Positions 6,323 through 13,119 of a stretch of 13,119 nt of DNA are shown here, piece by piece. A model generated the notes under the pieces. That model searched no databases. It was not told where the DNA came from and saw only the letters and a list, made by a program, of their open reading frames with translations. The position numbers were made by a program, and so were the translations under genes. Positions within the stretch are counted from its first letter, which is position 1; the number at the start of each line of letters is the position of its first letter. Source of the stretch: Alphaproteobacteria bacterium (GTDB lineage Bacteria > Pseudomonadota > Alphaproteobacteria > UBA8366); assembly GCA_030743445.1 (NCBI GenBank), contig JASLSL010000260.1:1-13119 (forward strand). Direction: 5' to 3'.

Positions 6323-7744
6323 ATGAGCCGCCAGAACGCGATCGACCGCGCGTTGGCATACTTCGACGACGGACGGTACTTCGACGACCTGGCCCGCCGG
6401 GTCGCGATCCCGACCGAAAGCCAGAATCCGGACCGGGTTCCCGACCTCTACCGCTATCTCTCGGACGAGATGCAACCGGCGTTCGAGGTCATGGGCTACA
6501 CCTGCCAAACCTACGACAACCCGCTCGAGGGCAAGGGCCCGGTCCTGCTGGCGACCCGGACCGAGGACGACAGCCCGCCGACGATCCTTGGCTACGGCCA
6601 TGGCGACGTCGTTCGCGGCCAGGAAGGACAATGGATCGACGATCTCGATCCCTGGACCATCGAGGCGCGCGGCGACAAAGTTTATGGCCGCGGCGTCGCC
6701 GACAACAAGGGCCAGCACTCGGCCCACATGGCGGCCCTCGCCTGCGTCCTGGAAGAGCGCGACCATCTCGGCTTCAACCACAAATTCATGATCGAGACCG
6801 GCGAGGAGAACGGCTCCGCCGGCGTCAACGACATCGTCGAGGCCAACAAGGTCGACTTCGCGGCCGACTTCTACCTCGCCTCCGACGGGCCCCGGATCGA
6901 CGTCGCCAAGGCGAATATCAGTTGCGGCAACCGGGGCGCGGTCAACTTCGACCTGGTATGCGAGCTTCGCGAGGGCGGCCACCATTCGGGCAACTGGGGC
7001 GGCTTGTTGGCCAACCCGGGCATCATCCTGACTCATGCGATCTCGACCATCGTCTCCGAGCGCGGCCAGATCCTGGTCAAGGACCTGCTGCCGGAACCGA
7101 TTCCGAACTCGGTGCGGGTCGCGTTGCGCGACGTCGAGCGCAAGGCCGGCGACGACGCGCCGGAGATCGACGAATGGTGGGGCGAGCCGGGCCTGACCGG
7201 CCCGGAGAAGGTCTATGGTTGGAACACCTTCGAGGTGCTGGCGTTCAAGGTCGGAAATCCGGACCGGCCGGTTAATGCGGTTCCGCCAAAGGCCTGGGCG
7301 CATTGCCAAATTCGTTTCGTTGTCGGCTCGGATTACGAGCGGTTCACCGATGCGATCCAAAAGCACCTCGACGAGAACGGCTTCGGCATGGTCAAGGTGA
7401 TGCCGCCGCCGGAAGGCAATACCGGCCTCTTCAAGGCCTCGCGCACCGACCCCGATCATCCATGGCCGAGCTATATCGCAGAGGCGATCACCCGCACCAC
7501 TGGTGAGAAGACGGTCAAGATGCCGAATTCCGGCGGCTCGATCTGCAACTACATTTTCCAGGATACGCTTGGGCTGCCGCTCTGCTGGATCCCGCATTCC
7601 TATGTCGGATGCTCGCAGCACGCGCCGAACGAACATATTCTAAAAAGCGTCACCCGCGAGGCGATGGCGATCATGGCGGGCGTCTATTGGGACCTCGGCG
7701 ACCCCGCGACCTCGCCCCCAGTGCCGGCGGCAACGAAAGGATAA
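6323..7744 (+). CDS. M20 family metallopeptidase, copy 2
   Basis: Paralogue of the preceding gene, 473 aa, with the same residue numbering through the catalytic half: H93 and D95 in GHGDV, D127 in GRGVADNKG, E161/E162 in TGEEN and D188 in ASDGP. The C-terminal ligand histidine is in CSQHAPNEH. Counted by eye, the two proteins are about 59% identical over their first 190 residues, so this is an old duplication with probably divergent specificity. The lid-domain blocks from F209 (FDLVCELREGGHHSGNWGG) and VYGWNTFEVLAFKVGN are almost invariant between the copies. Differences cluster in the surface helices and in TPEN..DFASTR versus PPEGNTGLFKASR. The C-terminus ends in a short Ala/Pro-rich tail (DPATSPPVPAATKG). 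It is a cytoplasmic enzyme without a signal peptide, followed after 4 bases by the first amidase. Substrate unknown. Confidence 0.93.
   Translation: MSRQNAIDRALAYFDDGRYFDDLARRVAIPTESQNPDRVPDLYRYLSDEMQPAFEVMGYTCQTYDNPLEGKGPVLLATRTEDDSPPTILGYGHGDVVRGQEGQWIDDLDPWTIEARGDKVYGRGVADNKGQHSAHMAALACVLEERDHLGFNHKFMIETGEENGSAGVNDIVEANKVDFAADFYLASDGPRIDVAKANISCGNRGAVNFDLVCELREGGHHSGNWGGLLANPGIILTHAISTIVSERGQILVKDLLPEPIPNSVRVALRDVERKAGDDAPEIDEWWGEPGLTGPEKVYGWNTFEVLAFKVGNPDRPVNAVPPKAWAHCQIRFVVGSDYERFTDAIQKHLDENGFGMVKVMPPPEGNTGLFKASRTDPDHPWPSYIAEAITRTTGEKTVKMPNSGGSICNYIFQDTLGLPLCWIPHSYVGCSQHAPNEHILKSVTREAMAIMAGVYWDLGDPATSPPVPAATKG
7736..7741 (+). promoter_or_regulatory. Ribosome binding site for the first amidase
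   Basis: AAAGGA at 7736-7741 overlaps the last codons of M20 copy 2 and sits 7 bases before ATG 7749, a good spacing. It is among the best ribosome sites in the operon. Amidases 2 and 3 have only weak sites and overlap their upstream stop codons, so initiation here may set the level of the whole amidase block by coupling. That coupling is an inference. Confidence 0.6.
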
Positions 7745-7748
7745 CGCG

Positions 7749-9185
7749 ATGACCGAACCCTGCGATCTTTCCGCGACCAGAGCGCGGCGCCTGATCGGCA
7801 CCAAGGAGCTCTCGCCGCTGGAGCTGCTGGACTCCTGCATTGCCCGCATCGAGGCGGTCAACCCGGCGGTCAACGCGGTCGTCACGACCGATTACGAGAA
7901 CGCGCGCAAGACCGCCAAAGAACAGGAGAAGGCGGTGATGGCGGGCGAGGAGTTGGGTGCACTGCACGGCCTGCCGATGGGGATCAAGGATTTGCAGGAG
8001 GTGGCCGGCATGCGCACCACCTTCGGCTCGCTGTTGTACGAGGATTACATCTCGAACCAGGACGGCCCGGTGATCGCGCGATTGCGCGAGGCCGGCGCCA
8101 ACATCTTTTGCAAGACCAACACGCCGGAATTCGGCGCCGGCGCCAACACTCGCAACGCGGTGTTTGGCGCCACCGGCAACCCGTTCGATCCGAAGCGCAT
8201 CTGCGGCGGCTCGTCGGGCGGCTCGGGTGTCGCGCTGGCGACCAACATGATGCCGCTTGCGACCGGCAACGATTCCGGCGGCAGCTTGCGCGTGCCGGCG
8301 GCGATCAACGGCGTCACCGCGCACCGCGGAACCCCGGGCTTGGTGCCATCGGGACGGCGCCAGGTCGGCTACACCAACTTCGCGATCGAGGGCCCGATGG
8401 CGCGCAGCGTCGAGGACATGGTGCTGATGCTCTCGGCGATGGTGCCCTACGATTTCGACGACCAACTCGCCTTCCCGCGCGACCCGGCCGACTACGCATC
8501 GATCGAACCGGTCGACCTCAGCAAGCTCCGCGTCGCGTTCTCCGAGGACCTCGGCTTCTGTCCCGTCGACAACGGCCACCGCAAGACGTTCCGGGAGCGC
8601 ACGGCGCTGTTCGGATCGGCCTTCAAGAAAGCGATCGACAAGGACCCGGACCTCGCCACCGTCGAGAAGGTCAACTGGGCGCTACGCGGCCAACTGTTCA
8701 TCGCCCGCCACAAGGAGCGCTACGAGAACAGCAAGGACAAGCTCGGCCCCAACGTGATTTCGAATTACGAGGCGGCGCTCGAGATGACGGCGAGCGACAT
8801 TTCCTGGGCCCACCAGGAGCAGACCGAAATCTACCGCCGGATGCAGCATTTCTTCGACGATGTCGATATCCTGATCTGCCCCTGCGTCGGCGTCCCGCCG
8901 TTCCCGACCGACCAGTGGTACCCGGAAGAAATCAACGGCGAGAAGATGGACAATTACATCCAGTGGGTAGCGCTGACTTGGGCATTGACCATCCCCGGCA
9001 ACCCAGTCACGGCGCTGCCCTGCGGCTTGGAGCCGACCGGCACCCCGTTCGGGTTGCAGATCGTCGGCAGGTACCACACCGACCGTTTCGTTATCGGTGT
9101 GGCCAAGGCGTTGGAAGAGCTGTTCCAAGGAAATGCGGAACTGGCGCGGCCGGTGCCGGATATCGAGAAATTGAAAGCAGCATGA
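7749..9185 (+). CDS. Amidase-signature family amidase, copy 1
   Basis: Hydrolase of carboxamide bonds (R-CO-NH2 or substituted amides) using a Ser-cisSer-Lys triad; 478 aa, normal for the family. The triad is complete: K80 in GLPMGIKD, cis-serine S155 in CGGSSGGSG, and nucleophile S179 in GNDSGGSLR. The 24-residue spacing between the two serines matches characterised members. KTNTPEFGAGANT and the C-terminal GTPFGLQIVG are further family hallmarks. There is no signal peptide, so it is cytoplasmic. It does not look like GatA: no gatB/gatC neighbours are present and the context is catabolic. It follows M20 copy 2 by 4 bases, and its stop overlaps the next amidase's ATG. By eye it is about 67% identical to copy 3 over the first 180 residues. 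The nylon-oligomer hydrolases, acylamidases and peptide amidases belong to the same superfamily; the substrate cannot be chosen among such options. Confidence 0.93.
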   Translation: MTEPCDLSATRARRLIGTKELSPLELLDSCIARIEAVNPAVNAVVTTDYENARKTAKEQEKAVMAGEELGALHGLPMGIKDLQEVAGMRTTFGSLLYEDYISNQDGPVIARLREAGANIFCKTNTPEFGAGANTRNAVFGATGNPFDPKRICGGSSGGSGVALATNMMPLATGNDSGGSLRVPAAINGVTAHRGTPGLVPSGRRQVGYTNFAIEGPMARSVEDMVLMLSAMVPYDFDDQLAFPRDPADYASIEPVDLSKLRVAFSEDLGFCPVDNGHRKTFRERTALFGSAFKKAIDKDPDLATVEKVNWALRGQLFIARHKERYENSKDKLGPNVISNYEAALEMTASDISWAHQEQTEIYRRMQHFFDDVDILICPCVGVPPFPTDQWYPEEINGEKMDNYIQWVALTWALTIPGNPVTALPCGLEPTGTPFGLQIVGRYHTDRFVIGVAKALEELFQGNAELARPVPDIEKLKAA

Positions 9186-10618
9186 CCGAACCCTGTGACC
9201 TTACCGCCGTCGAGATGCGGCGCCTGATCGGGCGCAAGCGGCTGTCGCCGATCGAGCTCGTTGAATCCTGCATCGCCCGCATCGAGATGGTGAATCCGGT
9301 GCTCAACGCGGTCGTCGCCACCTGCTACGACCGGGCGCGCGAGGAAGCCCGCGCTATGACCGAACGCCTGGTCAAGGGTGATGAATTGCCGCCGCTCTTC
9401 GGCCTGCCGGTCGGGATCAAGGATTTGAACGACACCGAGGGACTGCGCACCACCTACGGCTCGCCGCTCTACAAGGACCACGTTCCGAACCGGGACGAGC
9501 GCCTGGTCCGGGTGCTGCGCGAGGCCGGCGCCATCGTACTGGCCAAGACCAACACGCCGGAATTCGGCGCCGGCGGCAACACTACGACCAACGAAGTCTA
9601 CGGTTACACCCGCAACCCGTTCGACGTGGCCCGCGCCTGCGGCGGCTCCTCGGGCGGCGCGGCGGTGGCGCTGGCGACCGGGATGATGCCGCTCGCCCAG
9701 GGTTCCGACAGCGGCGGCAGCCTGCGCAAGCCGGCGACGTTCTGCGGCATTACCGCGCTGCGGCCGACGGCGGGACTGGTGCCGTCCGACAAGCGAGCGG
9801 TCGGCCTGACAACCTCGAGCGTCCAGGGGCCAATGGCGCGGGACGCGGCGGACACGGCGCTCTTCCTCCAGACGATAGTCGGCAGCGACGGCTGCGATCC
9901 GCTGTCCTACAACATCGATAGGGACGACTACCGGGTCCTGCCCGAGGTCGATCTGAGCCGGCTGCGCGTCGCGGTCTCGGTCGATTTCGGCTCGGCGCCG
10001 GTGGACGACGGCATCCGCAAGACCTTCGAGGACCGCTTGGCGCAATTCCGCGGCGTCTTCGCAAGCTGCGAGGAACGCCAGCCGGACCTGGAGACGGCGA
10101 ACGACGTCTTCTGGATTCTGCGCGGCGTGTTATTCCTCGCCAACCACTTGGAACGCTACGAGAAACACAGGGACCAGCTCGGCCCCAACATCGTGAGCAA
10201 CGTCGAGGCCGGGCTGGCGATGACGGCCGAGGAGATCGGCTGGGCCTACGGCGAGCACACTCGGCTCTATCGCGCCTTCCAGGAATACTTCCAGGACATC
10301 GACGTGCTGATCACGCCGGGCCAGGCCGTGACACCGACCGCGGTCGAGCAGCGCAACGTCACCGAGATCAACGGCATGCCGATGAAGAACTACCTGCACG
10401 CCTCGACCATCACCTCGGCGATCACCCTGACCGGGCATCCGGCGGCGGCGATCCCCTGCGGCTACGACCACACCGGAGCACCCTTCGGCCTGCAGGTCTG
10501 CGGCCCGAAGAACGGCGATATGTTCACCCTCGGCGTGGCGCGGGCGCTGGAGCGCTATTTCGCCGACAAGCCGGACCTCGCCCGTCCGATCCCCGATTTG
10601 GAGCCGCTGAAGCCATGA
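9182..10618 (+). CDS. Amidase-signature family amidase, copy 2
   Basis: Second tandem amidase, 478 aa, with triad K80 (GLPVGIKD), S156 (CGGSSGGAA) and S180 (GSDSGGSLR). Relative to its neighbours it has one extra residue before the GGSSGG motif (GGNTTTNEVYGYTRNP against GANTxNxVxGATGNP). It also has a changed pocket-side stretch after the nucleophile: LRPTAGLVPSDKRAVGLTTS, where copies 1 and 3 have HRGT.GLVPS..R..GYT. These changes near the active site suggest a different substrate preference (inference). ATG 9182 overlaps the previous TGA (ATGA). The upstream GAAAG is a weak ribosome site, so translation probably relies on coupling. The N-terminus MTEPCDLTAVEMRRLIG aligns with both neighbours, confirming the start and rejecting the longer in-frame extension into copy 1. 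Confidence 0.93.
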   Translation: MTEPCDLTAVEMRRLIGRKRLSPIELVESCIARIEMVNPVLNAVVATCYDRAREEARAMTERLVKGDELPPLFGLPVGIKDLNDTEGLRTTYGSPLYKDHVPNRDERLVRVLREAGAIVLAKTNTPEFGAGGNTTTNEVYGYTRNPFDVARACGGSSGGAAVALATGMMPLAQGSDSGGSLRKPATFCGITALRPTAGLVPSDKRAVGLTTSSVQGPMARDAADTALFLQTIVGSDGCDPLSYNIDRDDYRVLPEVDLSRLRVAVSVDFGSAPVDDGIRKTFEDRLAQFRGVFASCEERQPDLETANDVFWILRGVLFLANHLERYEKHRDQLGPNIVSNVEAGLAMTAEEIGWAYGEHTRLYRAFQEYFQDIDVLITPGQAVTPTAVEQRNVTEINGMPMKNYLHASTITSAITLTGHPAAAIPCGYDHTGAPFGLQVCGPKNGDMFTLGVARALERYFADKPDLARPIPDLEPLKP

Positions 10619-12051
10619 CCCAACCTTGCGATTTGACCGCCGTCGAAGCGCGACGGCTGATCGGCGCCAAGGAGTTGTCGCCGGTCGAGCTGCTGGAGTC
10701 CTGCATCGAGCGGATCGAGGCGGTCGACGGCGCGGTTAACGCCATGGTCGCACGTTGCTTCGAACGGGCGCGCGAAGAGGCCAAGACGGCCGAGAAAGCG
10801 GTGAACGCGGGCGACGAGCTTGGTGCGCTTCACGGCCTGCCCTTGGGCGTCAAGGACCTCAACGTCACCGAGGGCGTGCTCACCACCTTCGGCTCGCCAA
10901 TCTACCGGGACAACGTGCCGGACAAAGACGAGCGGATCGTCGCCGCCCTGCGCCAGGCAGGTGCCATCGTGCTGGCCAAGACCAATACACCCGAGTTCGG
11001 CGCCGGCGCCAACACCAACAACCCGGTCTATGGCGCCACCGGCAATCCGTTCGACCCGGCGCGCATCTGCGGTGGCTCGTCGGGCGGCTCGGCGGTGGCA
11101 CTCGCTTGCGGCATGGTGCCGATCTGCACCGGCTCCGATACCGGCGGCAGCCTGCGCACCCCCGCCTCGTTTTGCGGCGTGACATCGCACCGCGGCACCA
11201 CGGGTTTGGTACCGTCCGACCGGCGCGGGATCGGATATACGACCTACAACGTGCAGGGCCCGATGGCGCGCACGGTCGCCGATACCTCGCTGATGCTCTC
11301 GGCGATGGCCGGCGACCATACGATCGATCCCCTCTCGGGCCCGGTCGACGCCGCCGGGTTCCGCGAGGTCGAGGAGATCGATCTCTCGACCCTCAACGTC
11401 GCATACTCCGCCGACCTTGGCTTCGCGCCAATCGACAACGACATCCGCCGCATCTTCGAGGAACGCATCGACAAGGTCGCGAACGCCTTCAGATCCTGCA
11501 GTCAGAGGGATCCGGACCTGAAAACCGCGATCGAGGTCTTCTGGATCATCCGCGGTGTCCACTTCATCGCCGCACAGAAGGAGCGCTACGACAACCAGCG
11601 CGACCTGTTGGGACCCAACGTGCTGTCCAACGTCGAGGCCGGACTCGCGATGACGTCCGCGCAGATCGCCTGGGCGAACAAGGAGCAGACCCGGCTCTAC
11701 CGCGAGTTCCAGACCTTCTTCGACGACGTCGACGTGCTGTTGTGCCCGGGCAATTCGGTGCCGCCCTTCCCGGTCGAGCAACTTTACTGCGACGAGATCA
11801 ACGGCAAGAAGACCGAGAACTACATCGAGTGGCTGGCGATCTCCTCTGGCATCACCCTGACCGGTCATCCGGTCACGCTGATCCCGATGGGGCTCGACCA
11901 TACCGGCACGCCCTTGGGGCTGCAGGTCGTCGGCCCGCGGCGCCATTCGGACAAGTTCGTGCTCGGCGTCGCGGCGGCGCTGGAGCGCCTGTTCCAGACC
12001 GTGCCTGACCTGGCGCGGCCGATCCCCGACTTGGAGAAGCTCAAACAATGA
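10615..12051 (+). CDS. Amidase-signature family amidase, copy 3
   Basis: Third tandem amidase, 478 aa, with an intact triad: K80 in GLPLGVKD, S155 in CGGSSGGSA and S179 in GSDTGGSLR. It is closer to copy 1 than to copy 2 in the HRGTTGLVPS region after the nucleophile and in having no extra residue before GGSSGG. It shares the NVTEG, RDNVPDKDERIV and GITLTGHP stretches more with copy 2 (NDTEG, KDHVPNRDERLV, AITLTGHP), so its resemblance is mosaic. The start overlaps copy 2's stop and its own stop overlaps the ATG of the MlrC-family gene, both by ATGA. No signal peptide or membrane segment is visible, so a cytoplasmic enzyme is expected. The specificity is unknown; the family assignment is secure. 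Confidence 0.93.
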   Translation: MTQPCDLTAVEARRLIGAKELSPVELLESCIERIEAVDGAVNAMVARCFERAREEAKTAEKAVNAGDELGALHGLPLGVKDLNVTEGVLTTFGSPIYRDNVPDKDERIVAALRQAGAIVLAKTNTPEFGAGANTNNPVYGATGNPFDPARICGGSSGGSAVALACGMVPICTGSDTGGSLRTPASFCGVTSHRGTTGLVPSDRRGIGYTTYNVQGPMARTVADTSLMLSAMAGDHTIDPLSGPVDAAGFREVEEIDLSTLNVAYSADLGFAPIDNDIRRIFEERIDKVANAFRSCSQRDPDLKTAIEVFWIIRGVHFIAAQKERYDNQRDLLGPNVLSNVEAGLAMTSAQIAWANKEQTRLYREFQTFFDDVDVLLCPGNSVPPFPVEQLYCDEINGKKTENYIEWLAISSGITLTGHPVTLIPMGLDHTGTPLGLQVVGPRRHSDKFVLGVAAALERLFQTVPDLARPIPDLEKLKQ

Positions 12052-13119
12052 CCTATCGCGTGTTGACCGGCCAGATCAGCCACGAAACCAACACCTTCAG
12101 CAAACTGCCGACCGATACCGAGGCCTATCGCACCCGCGCGCTCTATACCCGCGACGAGGTGCCGGAACGCATGCGCGGTACCAACAGCGAGGTCGGCGCG
12201 GTGCTCGACGTGGCCGAGAAGTACGGCTGGGATTTGCTACACCCGGTAGTCGGCAACGCGACGCCATCGGGCAAGGTCACCAAGGACGCCTGGGAGACGC
12301 TATGCCATTTCATCATCGACGCCTGCGGATTCGACGGCCCGTTCGACGGCATCGTGCTGGCGCTGCATGGCGCCATGGTGACCGAGACCACCGACGATGG
12401 CGAGGGCGAGTTGTTGCAGCGCATCCGTGACCGGATTGGCCCGGACGTGCCGATAGTTGCGACCCTCGACCTCCACGCCAACGTCACCGAACGCATGGCG
12501 GCCAACGCCAACGCACTGGTGACCTATCGCACCTATCCGCATGTCGACATGTACGACCGCGGCGAGCAGGCGGCCGAGTTGTTGCAGCGGATGATGACCG
12601 GCGAGGTCGGCGGGCTGGAGACGGTGTTGGCGCGGCGCGAGCAGCTCGACGGGTTCGACCATGGCCGCACCACCTTCGAGGGACCGATGACCGAAGCCCT
12701 GCGCCGGGCGCGCGCCTACGAGCAAGAGCCGGGCATCCACGTGGTGTCGGTCAACGGCGGATTCCCTTGGGCGGATATCGAGGAGGCCGGGCCGTCGGTA
12801 ACGGTGAGCCACGAGAGCCAATCGGATCGCGCTGCCGAGATAGCCCAGGAGATCGCCGATTACGGTTGGGAGACGCGAGCCGACCGAACGATCGAGAATT
12901 GGTCGCCGGAAGACGCGCTGGCGTATATCCGAAAGGTCGGGGGCGGCGAAAAGCCGTTCGTTTTGGCCGACTTCAGCGACAACCCGGGCGGCGGGTCCTA
13001 CGGCGACAGCCCGGCGCTGTTGCAGGCGATGGTCGAGGCCGGGTTGGAGAACGCCGCCTTCGCCTTGATCTCCGATCCCGAGGTCGCGGCGGCGGGCCTC
13101 AAGGCCGGCATCGGCGCCG
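12048..13119 (+). CDS. MlrC-family metallopeptidase (M81), 5' part
   Basis: The frame runs off the right edge; 357 residues are visible of about 490-510 usual. Family landmarks are clear: SHETNTFS near the N-terminus, ALHGAM (about 105-110), LDLHAN with D141 and H143, and YRTYPHVDMYDRG with H165. The second, C-terminal MlrC domain opens with DFSDNPGGGSYGDS (about 308-321). D141, H143 and H165 are the likely zinc ligands, with a glutamate nearer the N-terminus (E13 or E48) completing the site. MlrC of microcystin-degrading sphingomonads cleaves linearised microcystin and Adda-containing peptides, but most family members are uncharacterised and no mlrA/mlrB/mlrD is visible here. ATG 12048 overlaps the amidase stop; GGAG at 12033-12036 is a distant ribosome site. 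The role proposed, a late amide or peptide hydrolysis step for the imported compound, is an inference. Confidence 0.9.
   Translation, partial: MTYRVLTGQISHETNTFSKLPTDTEAYRTRALYTRDEVPERMRGTNSEVGAVLDVAEKYGWDLLHPVVGNATPSGKVTKDAWETLCHFIIDACGFDGPFDGIVLALHGAMVTETTDDGEGELLQRIRDRIGPDVPIVATLDLHANVTERMAANANALVTYRTYPHVDMYDRGEQAAELLQRMMTGEVGGLETVLARREQLDGFDHGRTTFEGPMTEALRRARAYEQEPGIHVVSVNGGFPWADIEEAGPSVTVSHESQSDRAAEIAQEIADYGWETRADRTIENWSPEDALAYIRKVGGGEKPFVLADFSDNPGGGSYGDSPALLQAMVEAGLENAAFALISDPEVAAAGLKAGIGA

Larger units (their letters stand above)
1041..13119 (+). other. Probable single operon: importer plus amide-bond hydrolases
   Basis: Nine genes run in one direction with spacings of 18, -4, -4, -4, 26, 4, -4, -4 and -4 bases. 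There is no room for internal promoters of normal size outside coding DNA, and no terminator-like hairpin appears after 1011. The binding-protein gene upstream probably belongs to the same unit, separated only by the hairpin at 990-1020. The operon's promoter, its regulator and its end are outside the window. Confidence 0.75.

Noticed and set aside
4854..6359. Long open frame on the minus strand (about 500 codons) opposite M20 copy 1
   Set aside because: It is rich in Arg, Gly, Asp and Val with no recognisable motif, and lies fully opposite a gene with intact catalytic residues. GC-rich DNA often leaves such shadow frames open.
8136..8156. GGCGCC-rich palindromic stretch repeated in each amidase gene as a possible regulatory site
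   Set aside because: It encodes the conserved GAGAN/GAGGN residues of the family, so codon use explains it.
8108..9181. Possible extension upstream of amidase copy 2
   Set aside because: It is an out-of-frame reading of amidase copy 1. ATG 9182 gives the N-terminus shared by all three copies.
10555..12048. Long open frame on the minus strand (about 500 codons) opposite amidase copy 3, with similar ones opposite copies 1 and 2
   Set aside because: Their repetition merely mirrors the amidase paralogy. The compositions are biased and the sense-strand genes are unambiguous.
12048..13119. Annotation as a true microcystin-degradation gene
   Set aside because: Only the family match is visible. 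MlrA, MlrB and the MlrD transporter are absent from the window, and the importer here is a Dpp-type ABC system.

Overview
The window is about 13.1 kb of GC-rich DNA, with G/C-loaded third codon positions, very tight gene packing and every gene on the + strand. Codon habits, the Dpp/Opp-type transporter and the gene styles suggest an alphaproteobacterium, possibly Rhodospirillales-like. That placement is an inference, as no rRNA or other phylogenetic marker is present. I see no tRNA, rRNA, CRISPR array, insertion sequence, integrase or transcriptional regulator.

Layout. Positions 1-975 are the 3' part of a family-5 periplasmic solute-binding protein gene, cut by the left edge. A short gap (976-1040) holds a strong UUCG hairpin with a T-rich tail. 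Positions 1041-4890 encode the rest of a dipeptide/oligopeptide-type ABC importer: two permeases (DppB- and DppC-like) and two ATPases (DppD- and DppF-like). Positions 4887-7744 hold two tandem, related M20 metallopeptidases. Positions 7749-12051 hold three tandem, related amidase-signature enzymes. Positions 12048-13119 hold the start of an MlrC-family (M81) metallopeptidase, cut by the right edge.

How the genes work together. From the first permease onward the genes look like one transcription unit. The largest spacing is 26 nt, and six junctions are 4-nt overlaps (ATGA or TTGA). The binding protein captures a peptide-like or amide-containing compound, the permeases and ATPases import it, and six cytoplasmic hydrolases of three unrelated folds can then cut amide bonds. 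These are zinc or di-metal M20 enzymes, Ser-cisSer-Lys amidases and a zinc MlrC-type enzyme. No hydrolase has a visible signal peptide, so hydrolysis after import is the simplest reading. The substrate cannot be read from the sequence. A modified, cyclic or otherwise protease-resistant peptide, or a family of small amides, would explain the number of hydrolases.

The enzyme families are known. The coupled set of one importer, two M20, three amidases and one MlrC is the most interesting aspect and may be an undescribed catabolic pathway. Secondary points are a permease with no standard start codon covering its conserved N-terminus, a TTG-started ATPase, a C8 tract at the start of the second ATPase, and blocks of near-invariant protein sequence in the two M20 genes despite many silent differences.
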